Shown: in pieces, positions 1-9,925 of the stretch
Layout: each line of letters begins with the position of its first letter
Position numbering within the stretch: position 1 is the first letter of the stretch
DNA from: Hyphomonadaceae bacterium UBA1001
GTDB taxonomy: Bacteria; Pseudomonadota; Alphaproteobacteria; Caulobacterales; Aquidulcibacteraceae
Reading direction: 5' to 3'
Assembly (NCBI GenBank): GCA_002291875.1
Contig: DBAV01000061.1
Span: forward strand, 1 to 21,388
Length of the DNA: 21,388 nucleotides
The notes under the pieces: model-generated
What the model saw: only the letters and a program-made list of their open reading frames with translations
Databases searched by the model: none
What the model was told of the DNA's origin: nothing
Program-made: the position numbers and the translations under genes

Positions 1-676
1 GCATTTGCCGGGTCAGGGCGATCGACACGGGTGCCGTGTTGTCGGCGATCTCGCGCGCGAGAGCCCGTGCCGCCGGCAAGAGCTGGTCAGGCGCATGCAG
101 TGAACGCACCAGCCCACGCTCCAACGCCTCGGCGGCGTCGAAAACGCGCCCCGTGTAACACCACTCGAGGGCGGTCTGCAGGCCCACGACCTTGGGCAAG
201 AACCAGCTGGATGCGGCCTCTGGCACAATGCCGCGCCGGGCGAACACAAAGCCATACCGCGCCGCGGTCGAAGCCATGCGGACGTCCATCGCCAGCTGCA
301 TGGTCGCACCGACACCCACCGCAGCCCCGTTCACCGCGGCGATCACCGGCTTGAGGCATTCATAGAGCCGCAGTGTCAGCCGCCCGCCGCCATCGCGAAG
401 GCGCTCGTCCAGATCGGCCTCGGTCCCTTGCAGGCGCGCGTCATAGTCAAAGGTGGCCGCTCCGGCACCAAGGTCGGCCCCGGCACAGAACGCCTTGCCT
501 GCACCCGTGACGATCACGGCTCGGACCGCGTCATCGGCATCGATCATGTCGAAGGCGCGCAACAGCTCGGCCAGCATTTCGCCGGTAAAGGCATTCATGC
601 GCTCGGGGCGGTACAGGGTCAGCGTGGCAATCTGGTCCTCGACCTCATAGCGGATCGTCTGGAAGGCGTTCGACAT
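1..676 (-). CDS. Crotonase-family enoyl-CoA hydratase/isomerase (3' end outside window)
   Basis: This is the first 225 codons of a crotonase-fold protein; the C-terminus lies beyond the window edge. Reading from ATG at 676, the N-terminal strand, the RPERMNAF segment and the oxyanion-hole motif AFCAGADLG are typical of enoyl-CoA hydratases and isomerases, which act on the 2,3 or 3,4 double bond of acyl-CoA thioesters. A second glycine-rich motif, AAVNGAAVGVGATMQLAMD, follows. The first catalytic Glu of classical hydratases (GGGCE) is Thr here, and the second (QPE) is not present. A Glu does occur in GIVPEAASSW, the position used by peroxisomal delta3-delta2-enoyl-CoA isomerases. An isomerase-like activity is therefore possible, but the exact reaction is inferred. 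The start is supported by GGAG about 7 bases upstream (complement of 684-687). It is divergent from the gene at 864. Confidence 0.9.
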   Translation of the reverse strand, partial: MSNAFQTIRYEVEDQIATLTLYRPERMNAFTGEMLAELLRAFDMIDADDAVRAVIVTGAGKAFCAGADLGAGAATFDYDARLQGTEADLDERLRDGGGRLTLRLYECLKPVIAAVNGAAVGVGATMQLAMDVRMASTAARYGFVFARRGIVPEAASSWFLPKVVGLQTALEWCYTGRVFDAAEALERGLVRSLHAPDQLLPAARALAREIADNTAPVSIALTRQM

Positions 677-863
677 CGGCCATCTCCGGAGGGGCACGTC
701 TGGGCGGCACACTCTATCGCAGCGCGAGTGTCCGACCAGTCGTCGCGTCGCGGCAGGCACTGAGTCGGGCGCGCGCTTGTGATCGCGCCGGCCTTGATTC
801 CGGCGCGTGCTTGCGGAACGAGACACGTCACGGTGTGGGCATCGGTGATGCCGCGGAGGACGC

Positions 864-1301
864 ATGGGCACGCTTGCGACGGTCAGGCACCTGCTGCTTG
901 GCGCCGCCACCACGCTGGTGAGCGCGACGGCCGTGGCGTGTCCCTGGCACGACCCGGCCAATCCTGACGTGCACTTCTTCTTTGCGCCCGAATGGGTGAC
1001 CAATGGGCTCGGCACGCCGCAGGAGGGGCGCGCGGCGGTCGGAACCATGGCCGCCGACCTTCCTGAACGGGACTTTGAACAGGGCGCGGGGCCGGCACCC
1101 CTGCCGCCCGGCGCACGCCCGATTTCGCGCCAGGAGGGCCTGGCCATCACCCAGCAGGCGCTGGCGAGGCGCTTTGGCCTGGTGGTCGAGGGCCTGCCTC
1201 CCAGTGCGCGGACGGACGCGCCCGGCGGTGAAGAGCCAGTGCTGCAGGCAGACACCATTCGTCCGGCCGATGATCCCGGTGCGGCCATGGAGACCCCATG
1301 A
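864..1301 (+). CDS. Unknown secreted or periplasmic protein, 145 aa
   Basis: I do not recognise this family. The N-terminus (about residues 1-25) has a basic start, a hydrophobic stretch LLLGAATTLVSATAVA and a possible cleavage site before CPWHD, so export is likely. The residue at the cleavage site is Cys, but the preceding residues are a poor lipobox. The rest is Pro/Gly/Ala-rich with a few distinctive pieces (HFFFAPEWVTNGLGTP near residue 36, then an Arg/Gln-rich segment around 100-120) and no obvious catalytic motif. GGAGGA at 855-860 precedes the ATG at a good distance. The stop overlaps the next start as ATGA, so it is translationally coupled to the hybrid ATPase gene. Because that gene begins as an ABC ATPase, this protein probably belonged to an ABC-transporter operon. 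That is inference from position only. Confidence 0.65.
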   Translation: MGTLATVRHLLLGAATTLVSATAVACPWHDPANPDVHFFFAPEWVTNGLGTPQEGRAAVGTMAADLPERDFEQGAGPAPLPPGARPISRQEGLAITQQALARRFGLVVEGLPPSARTDAPGGEEPVLQADTIRPADDPGAAMETP

Positions 1302-2077
1302 CAGCACTTCTGGATCTCGAGGGCATCCGCATGGATGTCGCGGGCCGGCCCATCCTGACCTTGGACCGCCTTGTGCTCGAGGCGGGCCAGCATGGGCTGG
1401 TGTTGGGTCCATCCGGCTCGGGCAAGACCACCCTGCTGAACTGTCTGACCGCCTACATCGCCACCGACGAGCGGGTGATCACCTGCGAGGACGCGGCCGA
1501 ACTTCAGCTGCAGCAGCCGCATGTGGTGCGCCTGGAAACCCGCCCGCCGAACCTCGAGGGGCAGGGCCAGATCACCATGCGTGACCTGGTCAAGAACTGT
1601 CTGCGGATGCGGCCTGAACGGATCATCGTCGGCGAAGTCCGCGGCCCTGAGGCCTTCGACCTGCTGCAGGCGATGAACACCGGCCATGACGGCTCGATGG
1701 GCACGCTGCACGCCAACTCCCCGCGCGAGGCCCTCTCGCGGATGGAGTCGATGATCACCATGGGCGGCTATTCGCTGCCCTCGAAGACCATCCGCGACAT
1801 GATCGTGGGGTCGCTGGACATCATCGTGCAGGCCGAGCGGATGCGCGACGGCTCGCGCCGCATCACCCGCATCACCGAGGTCATGGGCCTGGAGGGCGAG
1901 GTCATCGTCACCCAGGACCTGCTGGTGTTCGAGATTTCCGGCGAGGACGCGAATGGCAAGATCATCGGGCGCCATCGCGGCACAGGCGTCGGCCGTCCCC
2001 GCTTCTGGGACAAGGCAAAATACTTCAATCTCGAGAAGAAACTGGCCGAGGCCCTGGATGAAGCGGAGCGCGGGTGA
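1298..2077 (+). CDS. Hybrid ATPase: ABC-transporter N-terminus joined to CpaF/TadA C-terminal catalytic domain
   Basis: Residues 1-39 read as the start of an ABC-transporter nucleotide-binding domain (LLDLEGIRM, then VLGPSGSGKTT). From the Walker A (residues 37-47) onward the protein is CpaF, the hexameric ATPase powering Tad/Flp pilus secretion. It has the Asp-box-like CEDAAELQLQQ, the Walker B region ERIIVGEVRG (about 107-116), the His box GHDGSMGTLHAN, and the SLPSKTIRDMIVGS segment before a C-terminal tail. CpaF is normally about 450-500 residues; this product is 259 and lacks the whole N-terminal half. The ABC signature, ABC Walker B and H-loop are also missing. The switch falls within codons 40-48 (1415-1441), which encode GSGKTTLLN, a sequence both families share. 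tadB starts at the stop codon, as in ordinary tad operons. The product is unlikely to work fully as either parent. It may be a real deletion fusion or an assembly misjoin. Confidence 0.85.
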   Translation: MTALLDLEGIRMDVAGRPILTLDRLVLEAGQHGLVLGPSGSGKTTLLNCLTAYIATDERVITCEDAAELQLQQPHVVRLETRPPNLEGQGQITMRDLVKNCLRMRPERIIVGEVRGPEAFDLLQAMNTGHDGSMGTLHANSPREALSRMESMITMGGYSLPSKTIRDMIVGSLDIIVQAERMRDGSRRITRITEVMGLEGEVIVTQDLLVFEISGEDANGKIIGRHRGTGVGRPRFWDKAKYFNLEKKLAEALDEAERG

Positions 2078-3069
2078 TGGACGTCACGATCCTGCTGGCA
2101 GCGCTTCTGGTGTCCGTCGCGGTGGGCGGCGCGGGGTTCGCCCTTGCGGGCGGCGGTGACGCCACGCGCGTACTCAAGCGGGTCAAGGCGCTGGGGGATC
2201 CCGTCGCGCCGACCCGCCGCAAGTCCGGGCCCGACCAGAGCGCGGTGCGCCGCAAGCAGGTGACCGACCAGCTGAAGGAAATGGAACAGCGCGAGCGCAA
2301 GCGTCGCGCCAACCTGCTTCAGGTGCGCTCGCAGCTGATCCAGTCGGCCCTGCCGATCACCGACAGCATGTTCTGGACGATCTCGATCGCGGTCGGCATC
2401 GCGGTGGGCGGCGCGGCATGGACGCTGACCATGAACGAGCCGTGGAGCCTTCTGCTGGCAGCCGGTGCGGCCGCAGTGGCGGGCCTGGGCCTGCCGCGCT
2501 GGTTCCTGGGCTTCGTGATCACGGCACGCCAGAAAAAGTTCATCGGCCAGTTTGCGGACTCGCTGGACGTCATCGTGCGCGGCGTGAAGTCGGGCCTGCC
2601 GCTGAACGAATGTCTGCGCATCATCGCGCGCGAGGCCAGCGAGCCCGTGAGGACCGAGTTCCGTCATGTCTGTGACGCGCTGGCGATGGGGGTGCCCCTC
2701 GATCAGTCGCTGCAGAAGCTCTATGACCGGATGCCGCTGCCCGAGGTGAACTTCTTCAACATCGTGCTGGGCATCCAGGCCAAGGCGGGCGGCAATCTGT
2801 CCGAGGCGCTGGGCAACCTTTCCACCGTTCTGCGCGCGCGCAAGCTGCTGCGCGAGAAGATCAAGGCCCTGTCGTCCGAAGCCAAGACATCGGCCTGGAT
2901 CATCGGTGCCATGCCCATCATCGTCATCGTGCTGGTTTACCTGACCTCGCCCAGCTACATCATGGAGCTGTTCGTCGATCCGGTTGGCCACCTTCTGCTG
3001 CTTCTCAGCGCCCTCTTCATGGCGACCGGCGTGTTCGTCATGAAGAAGATGATCAACTTCAAGTACTGA
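2077..3069 (+). CDS. tadB: TadB, Tad/Flp pilus inner-membrane platform protein
   Basis: 330-residue T2SSF-domain protein, usual length for TadB. It has an N-terminal membrane segment (about 3-25), a charged cytoplasmic linker rich in Lys/Arg/Glu (about 55-80), a hydrophobic pair (about 98-150), and the conserved cytoplasmic bundle (RQKKFIGQFADSLDVIVRGV, then GLPLNECLRIIARE). A late segment containing GIQAKAGGNLSEAL is followed by two C-terminal membrane helices ending in FVMKKMINFKY. In the family, TadB and TadC form the membrane base on which the CpaF ATPase acts to extrude Flp pilin. I chose ATG 2077 over GTG 2074 because GGAG at 2065-2068 gives normal spacing. The ATG overlaps the previous stop by one base (TGATG), so the two are coupled. 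The gene looks intact, although its partner ATPase is not. Confidence 0.93.
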   Translation: MDVTILLAALLVSVAVGGAGFALAGGGDATRVLKRVKALGDPVAPTRRKSGPDQSAVRRKQVTDQLKEMEQRERKRRANLLQVRSQLIQSALPITDSMFWTISIAVGIAVGGAAWTLTMNEPWSLLLAAGAAAVAGLGLPRWFLGFVITARQKKFIGQFADSLDVIVRGVKSGLPLNECLRIIAREASEPVRTEFRHVCDALAMGVPLDQSLQKLYDRMPLPEVNFFNIVLGIQAKAGGNLSEALGNLSTVLRARKLLREKIKALSSEAKTSAWIIGAMPIIVIVLVYLTSPSYIMELFVDPVGHLLLLLSALFMATGVFVMKKMINFKY

Positions 3070-3079
3070 GGCGCCGGCA

Positions 3080-4063
3080 ATGGACTTCGTCAACTTTGCC
3101 AGCCGCGTCACCGATCCGGTCTTCATGACGGGCATGCTGCTGGCCATTGCGGTGTTCGCCACCGTGCTGACCGTCACGGCGCCGATGTTCAACCAGGACC
3201 GGCTGGACTCGCGCCTCAAGGCGGTGGCCGACAAGCGCGAGGAATTGCGCCGACGCAACCGCGCTGCGCTGGAAAGCCAGTCCAAGGGCTCGCTGCGCGT
3301 CAACTCGAAGGGGTTCATGAACGACTTCGTCAAGCAGCTGAACCTTCAGAAGCTGCTGGAAGACGACACGCTGGAATCCAAGCTGACCCAAGCCGGCCTT
3401 CGCGGGCCCGGTCCTGTCTCGACGTTCTACTTCTTCCGCTTTGCAGCCCCGATCGGCTTTGGCCTGGCGGCGACGGTCTATGTGTTCCTGCCCGAGGTCC
3501 AGCGCGCGCAGATCGAAGAGCTGGGCATCGTCATGGTGGCGATCGCGGCGGGTTATTATGCGCCGAACATCTATCTGATGAACCTGATCCAGAAGCGCCG
3601 CGAGTCGATCGTCCAGGCGTTTCCGGATGCGCTGGACATGCTGCTGATCTGTGTCGAAGCCGGCATGTCGATCGAAATGGCGCTTCAGAAGGTGTCGTCT
3701 GAAATTTCGACCATGTCGATCGAGCTGGCCGAGGAGCTTTCGCTGACGCATGCCGAGCTGTCCTATCTGCAGGACCGCCGGGTCGCCTACGAGAATTTGG
3801 CGCGGCGGACCAATCACCCGGGCGTCAAGGGCGTCGCCATGGCCCTGGTGCAGGCCGAGCGCTATGGCACCCCGCTGGGCGCGGCCCTGCGCGTGATGGC
3901 CAAGGAAAACCGGGACCTGCGCATCACCGAGGCCGAGAAGAAGGCCGCGGCCCTGCCGGCCAAGCTGACCGTGCCGATGATCGTCTTCTTCCTGCCTGTC
4001 CTTTTCATGGTCATCCTGGGGCCCGCCGGCATCAAGGTTGCCGAATACGGGGTGTTCGGCTGA
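3080..4063 (+). CDS. tadC: TadC, Tad/Flp pilus inner-membrane platform protein
   Basis: 327-residue T2SSF-domain protein of normal TadC length. There is an N-terminal membrane segment (about 15-37), a charged linker, a central hydrophobic pair (about 113-160), the bundle QAFPDALDMLLICVEAGMSI with EMALQKVSSE, and a long amphipathic region. The KLTVPMIVFFLPVLFMVILGPA segment spans the membrane near the C-terminus. It works with TadB as the export platform for Flp pilin. The gap after tadB is 10 bases and GAGG sits just upstream of the ATG, so it is in the same operon. No further tad genes (pilin, prepilin peptidase, secretin, CpaB, CpaE) lie in the window: downstream is an unrelated gene, and upstream the operon is cut inside cpaF. 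Confidence 0.93.
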   Translation: MDFVNFASRVTDPVFMTGMLLAIAVFATVLTVTAPMFNQDRLDSRLKAVADKREELRRRNRAALESQSKGSLRVNSKGFMNDFVKQLNLQKLLEDDTLESKLTQAGLRGPGPVSTFYFFRFAAPIGFGLAATVYVFLPEVQRAQIEELGIVMVAIAAGYYAPNIYLMNLIQKRRESIVQAFPDALDMLLICVEAGMSIEMALQKVSSEISTMSIELAEELSLTHAELSYLQDRRVAYENLARRTNHPGVKGVAMALVQAERYGTPLGAALRVMAKENRDLRITEAEKKAAALPAKLTVPMIVFFLPVLFMVILGPAGIKVAEYGVFG

Positions 4064-4122
4064 CGCGGGTGCAAGGCCGGCCGGGTGTGACATCCACCGC
4101 CTGATCTGCGACACAGCCGGCG

Positions 4123-4968
4123 ATGGCCCACGATCCGGCGCTGCTGCCTTTCCTGCGGGGACCGAATGCCTTCACGGTGTCGCTGCGCCCCATCGATCCT
4201 GATCGCTGGCTGGTCCCGGATGACCAGGCCCACTGGCTGGTGGGCAAGGCCGCGCTGATCGACGCCGACCGGGACGCGGTCTTTGCCGAAATGCCGGGCA
4301 GCGTGGCGGGGCAGACAGAAGCCGCCGACCGCGTCGCCGCGGCCATTGGCACGGCATGGGGCCACACCGACGACGAACCCCCCTTGCTGGCGGCATCGCG
4401 CAGGGTGTCGGACGATCTGTGCCTGCTGGAGCCGCGCGGTGGCGAATGGATGCTGACGGCGCTGTCGCTGTGCGCACCGACCTTTTTCAGCGCCCACGAG
4501 GCGATCGGCGGCTCGCTGGCAGTGCTGCATGGGCCGGTGCCGGACAGGTTGGGGGCGGGTGGCCAGCAGGGGCTGGCAGCGCGCATCGCGCGGATCTTTA
4601 CGGCCCTGCCGGCGGATCAGGTGCTGGAACGGCACAATTGGACCGTGCAATGGGGTGATACACGGCACACGCCGGACTGGCGCCCGGTGATGGCTGCCGC
4701 CGATGCCGCCGACACCAGCACGGACACCGCTCTGGCCGGCCGGCACCTGCACCTGCGGGTCGAACGCCAGACCATTTCGCGCCTGCCGCAGACGGGGGGC
4801 GTGCTGTTCACCATCCGCATCCGCCACACCCGGCTGGCCCCCCTGATGGGCGATGCGGCGGTGCGCGCCGCCTTTGTGCACGCTTGGACCCAAACCCCGC
4901 CCGAAGTGCGCGCCTACAAGAGGTGGCGGCACCTGGAGCGCCATGTCGCGGCGCTGCTGGACGGTTGA
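4123..4968 (+). CDS. DUF3445 protein, heme-dependent oxidative N-demethylase family
   Basis: 281-residue protein matching DUF3445, the family of the heme-dependent oxidative N-demethylase alpha subunit. Recognisable features are the early segment DPDRWLVPDD (about 25-34), DDLCLLEPRGGEWMLTALSLCAPTF split across about 97-121, the LAVLHGPVP motif (about 132-140), NWTVQWGD (about 172-179), and the hallmark LRVERQTISRLPQTGG followed by VLFTIR (about 211-232). Family members bind heme with a PAS-like fold and oxidatively demethylate small amines; the substrate here is unknown. Partner subunits (ferredoxin and flavin reductase) are not adjacent, so it may act alone or with distant partners. The ribosome site before ATG is weak. 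It lies 59 bases after tadC and ends before a hairpin terminator shared with the convergent receptor gene. Confidence 0.88.
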   Translation: MAHDPALLPFLRGPNAFTVSLRPIDPDRWLVPDDQAHWLVGKAALIDADRDAVFAEMPGSVAGQTEAADRVAAAIGTAWGHTDDEPPLLAASRRVSDDLCLLEPRGGEWMLTALSLCAPTFFSAHEAIGGSLAVLHGPVPDRLGAGGQQGLAARIARIFTALPADQVLERHNWTVQWGDTRHTPDWRPVMAAADAADTSTDTALAGRHLHLRVERQTISRLPQTGGVLFTIRIRHTRLAPLMGDAAVRAAFVHAWTQTPPEVRAYKRWRHLERHVAALLDG

Positions 4969-4975
4969 ATGACAA

Positions 4976-5005
4976 GGGCCCCGACCGCCTGCGCGATCGG
5001 GGCCC
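4976..5005. terminator. Hairpin terminator between convergent genes
   Basis: A perfect 9-bp stem, GGGCCCCGA (4976-4984) against TCGGGGCCC (4997-5005), with a 12-base loop, lies between the stop of the DUF3445 gene (4968) and the stop of the receptor gene (5039, other strand). T-runs are short on both sides (CATTGTC forward; TTGTCATT reverse). It probably terminates both transcripts, slightly better for the minus-strand gene. Confidence 0.7.
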
Positions 5006-5038
5006 CATTGTCGTCATCCGGCGATCACGCCCGGCGAC

Positions 5039-7603
<2,565 letters not shown>

Positions 7604-7700
7604 GTGACTGATTTTCCCCCTCGACGCGCACCGGCCCGGGCAGGCCCCACGCAAATTGAACAGGCACGCGCAGGCCAGACCCGCGCGCCGCGTTGAGACA

Positions 7701-7724
7701 TTGCACCGGATGCGTCAGGTGCAA
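7701..7724. promoter_or_regulatory. 24-bp inverted repeat upstream of the TonB-dependent receptor
   Basis: TTGCACC (7701-7707) and GGTGCAA (7718-7724) are perfect 7-bp inverted arms separated by 10 bases. The repeat sits about 98 bases upstream of the receptor start and about 165 bases upstream of the divergent gene. It could be an operator for a dimeric regulator or an RNA hairpin in the receptor leader. A second, weaker dyad (CACTT, then AAGTG) lies at about 7736-7755. The rest of the 286-base divergent gap shows no convincing promoter hexamers. Confidence 0.45.
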
Positions 7725-7889
7725 GGCGAAATGCCTCACTTCACCAAGAAGTGTGACTAAACTGTCGCATTCGCGCCACACCCTTTGCGGAATGCGGACA
7801 TTGCGGGCGGGGCAACGCTGTTGGCATCCCGGCTTGACGGAGTGCTGCGCGTCGGGCGTTCTGGCCGCCGGGAAAAGCGGGAGGCTGAC

Positions 7890-8447
7890 ATGAGGGGACG
7901 GATTGTCCAATGGGACGCCGTGCAGGGGCGCGGCACGATCCAGGGCGACGACGGCAGCCGTTACGCCTTCGGAAGCGAGGACCTGACCAGCCCCGGCCTA
8001 GTCGAGGGGATGGATGTCGCCTTCGAACCCGCTGGCGACCGGGCCCTGCGCATTGTGGCCTTTGCGACGCCCGCCGCCGCGCCCGCAGGCGGTTTCTGGG
8101 CCCCTTCGACCGAGCCGGCCGCCACCGCCGAGCCCCGGCTGAGCCTCTGGGGATACTTCCTCGAATGCATGCGCAAATACCTAGACGCGAGGGGGCGGGC
8201 CCGCCGGCGCGAGTATTGGGGCTTTACGCTTTTCTATTTGCTGTTCCTGGTGGCGGCCATCATCCTGCTCTCGATCGTATTTTTCGACGAAATACGGGCG
8301 GCGGCAGAGACACCCGGCGTGACGCCGCTGCCGTTTGACGTTCTGCTCGTCGTCCTTTTTGTCGTGTTCATCGTTGTCATGGCGTGGCCGGGACAGCGGC
8401 ACGACAACCGGTTCGGCCCCGACCCCAAGGCCGGCGAGGTGCGCTGA
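7890..8447 (+). CDS. Cold-shock-like domain plus DUF805 membrane protein, apparently internally deleted
   Basis: Residues 1-58 resemble a cold-shock/OB domain (MRGRIVQWDAVQGRGTIQG, then DDGSRYAFGSEDL). After a Pro/Ala linker, residues from about 88 match the start of DUF805: YFLECMRKYLDARGRARRREYWG, here read as two adjoining pieces, and a membrane helix FTLFYLLFLVAAIILLSIVF. A second helix follows, and the C-terminus NRFGPDPK is the usual DUF805 ending. The conserved middle of DUF805, the RRLHD...SGW segment plus a hydrophobic stretch, is missing: the helix runs as VVMAWPGQRHDNRFGPDPK. About 35-45 residues appear to be lost in frame. The product is 185 residues. GGGAGG a few bases before ATG 7890 supports this start over an upstream in-frame one. 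Function is unknown; such proteins are inner-membrane proteins with a cytosolic nucleic-acid-binding-like head. Confidence 0.8.
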   Translation: MRGRIVQWDAVQGRGTIQGDDGSRYAFGSEDLTSPGLVEGMDVAFEPAGDRALRIVAFATPAAAPAGGFWAPSTEPAATAEPRLSLWGYFLECMRKYLDARGRARRREYWGFTLFYLLFLVAAIILLSIVFFDEIRAAAETPGVTPLPFDVLLVVLFVVFIVVMAWPGQRHDNRFGPDPKAGEVR

Positions 8448-8475
8448 GCCTGCCAAGCGTGTAGGGGTGATCCGT

Positions 8476-8491
8476 CGCAGGACCCCCTGCG
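8476..8491 (+). other. Small hairpin in the leader of the sensor kinase gene
   Basis: CGCAGG (8476-8481) pairs with CCTGCG (8486-8491) around a 4-base loop, followed by TTTGAG. It lies between the DUF805 stop (8447) and the kinase ATG (8504). It may be a weak terminator for the upstream gene or a leader structure; the T-run is too short to be sure. Confidence 0.3.
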
Positions 8492-8503
8492 TTTGAGTGG
8501 ATC

Positions 8504-9925
8504 ATGCCCGACGCCTCGTTGTCCCCCCGTGACCCCGCGCCCGAACCGGACATGGTGGACTTCCTCCATGCCGAGACGGCGCCCTTTGGTGCGGCCACCG
8601 GGCGGGTCAGGCTGCGGACCTTCATCCTGCTGCGCTGGCTGGCAGTGGCGGGGCAGACCGCGGCGGTCGTCTTCGTGTCGGCCTGGCTGGGCCTTCAGGT
8701 CGATGTGGTGTGGTGCGCCGTCCTGATCGGGGCCAGCGCGCTGCTGAACCTCGTGCTGATGCTGACCCTGCCCTCGCAGCGCCTGATGAAGGAGTGGGAG
8801 GCTGCGGGCCAGGTCGGGTTCGACATCCTGCAGCTGACGGGCCTGCTGGCCGTCACGGGCGGCGCCGACAATCCCTTCATGCTGCTGCTGATCGCGCCGG
8901 TGGCCGTCTCTGCCACCGCGCTGCGGCCTGGGATCACCGCGGTGCTTGTGGGGTTCACCATCCTGTGCGTGCTGTTTCTGGCCCACGTTTCCGAGCCTCT
9001 GCCCTGGTTCGCCGGCCAGACCTTCGAGCTGCCGGAACTCTATCGGGTCGGGCTGATCCTGGCGGTGGGGGTGGGCCTTCTGTTCACCGCCGTCTACGCG
9101 TGGCGGGTCGCCGAGGAAGAGCACAGGCTGGTGACCGCGCTGGCTGCCGCCCAGATCGTCCTGGCCCGCGAACAGCGCCTGTCGTCGCTGGGGGGGCTGG
9201 CGGCAGCCGCCGCACACGAGCTGGGCACGCCCCTGGCCACCATCCATCTGGTCGCCGCAGAAATGGCGCGCTCGCTGCATCCCGACGATCCGCTGCTCGA
9301 GGACGCGCAATTGCTGGTGTCGCAGACCCAGCGCTGCCGCGACATCCTCTCGACGCTCTCGAGCCGCGGCGAGTCCGGCGACAGCCTGATGCTGTCTACA
9401 CCGATCAACGCCCTGCTGGAAGAGATCGCGGGCCCCCATCGCGGCCTGGGGCCGCGCGTCGAGGTGCACGCCGCACCGTTCGAGGGCTCGACCGCGCCGC
9501 CGCCGACCGTCCTGCGCTCGCCCGAGGTGCGCCACGGCATCGGCAATCTGGTCGAGAACGCCATCGGCTTTGCCTCCAGCCGCGTGGACATCATCGCGCG
9601 CTGGTCGGCTTCGGAAATCGAGATCGTGGTCCGCGACGACGGGCATGGCTTCATGCTGGACGTGCTGCCGCGCCTGGGTGAGCCCTATATCTCGGACCGT
9701 CCCAAGTCCGAGGCGCGGGCCGGAGGGCTGGGACTGGGGGTCTTCATCGCCAAGACCCTGCTCGAGCGGTCCGGCGGACAAGTCAGCTTTCGCAACCGCA
9801 GCGCACCCGAGTCCGGTGCGGTGGTCCGCGTCGTTTGGTCGCGCGAGCGACTCGAGCGCGACGAGGTGGGCAAGCGGGGCCAGACATCCATATCCCGTGC
9901 AACAGCCGTGATGAGAGCGAACTGA
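8504..9925 (+). CDS. regB: RegB/PrrB/ActS-type redox-responsive sensor histidine kinase
   Basis: 473-residue membrane histidine kinase. About six hydrophobic helices fill residues 38-200, and the motif GGADNPF (119-125) matches the conserved GGxxNPF heptad, linked in RegB to quinone sensing. The dimerisation motif AAAHELGTPL carries phospho-acceptor His238. Cys278 in QRCRDIL lies exactly 40 residues later, the spacing of the redox-active cysteine (Cys265) of Rhodobacter RegB. The catalytic domain has an N box (GNLVENAI, about 347-354), G1 (DDGHGF) and G2 (GGLGLGVFIAKTL). In this family the kinase reports ubiquinone and thiol redox state and phosphorylates RegA to control respiration, nitrogen and carbon genes. 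The stop overlaps the start of the regulator by one base. The Shine-Dalgarno sequence is weak; Met17 is a possible alternative start. Confidence 0.93.
   Translation: MPDASLSPRDPAPEPDMVDFLHAETAPFGAATGRVRLRTFILLRWLAVAGQTAAVVFVSAWLGLQVDVVWCAVLIGASALLNLVLMLTLPSQRLMKEWEAAGQVGFDILQLTGLLAVTGGADNPFMLLLIAPVAVSATALRPGITAVLVGFTILCVLFLAHVSEPLPWFAGQTFELPELYRVGLILAVGVGLLFTAVYAWRVAEEEHRLVTALAAAQIVLAREQRLSSLGGLAAAAAHELGTPLATIHLVAAEMARSLHPDDPLLEDAQLLVSQTQRCRDILSTLSSRGESGDSLMLSTPINALLEEIAGPHRGLGPRVEVHAAPFEGSTAPPPTVLRSPEVRHGIGNLVENAIGFASSRVDIIARWSASEIEIVVRDDGHGFMLDVLPRLGEPYISDRPKSEARAGGLGLGVFIAKTLLERSGGQVSFRNRSAPESGAVVRVVWSRERLERDEVGKRGQTSISRATAVMRAN

Noticed and set aside
1768..3333. Long minus-strand open frame opposite the CpaF-like and tadB genes
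   Set aside because: His/Arg/Gln-rich composition with no domain; it is the antisense shadow of high-GC coding sequence, and the plus-strand genes are unmistakable.
7785..7889. N-terminal extension of 35 residues on the DUF805 protein
   Set aside because: GGGAGG directly before ATG 7890 and the beginning of the cold-shock-like domain at that Met favour the shorter start.
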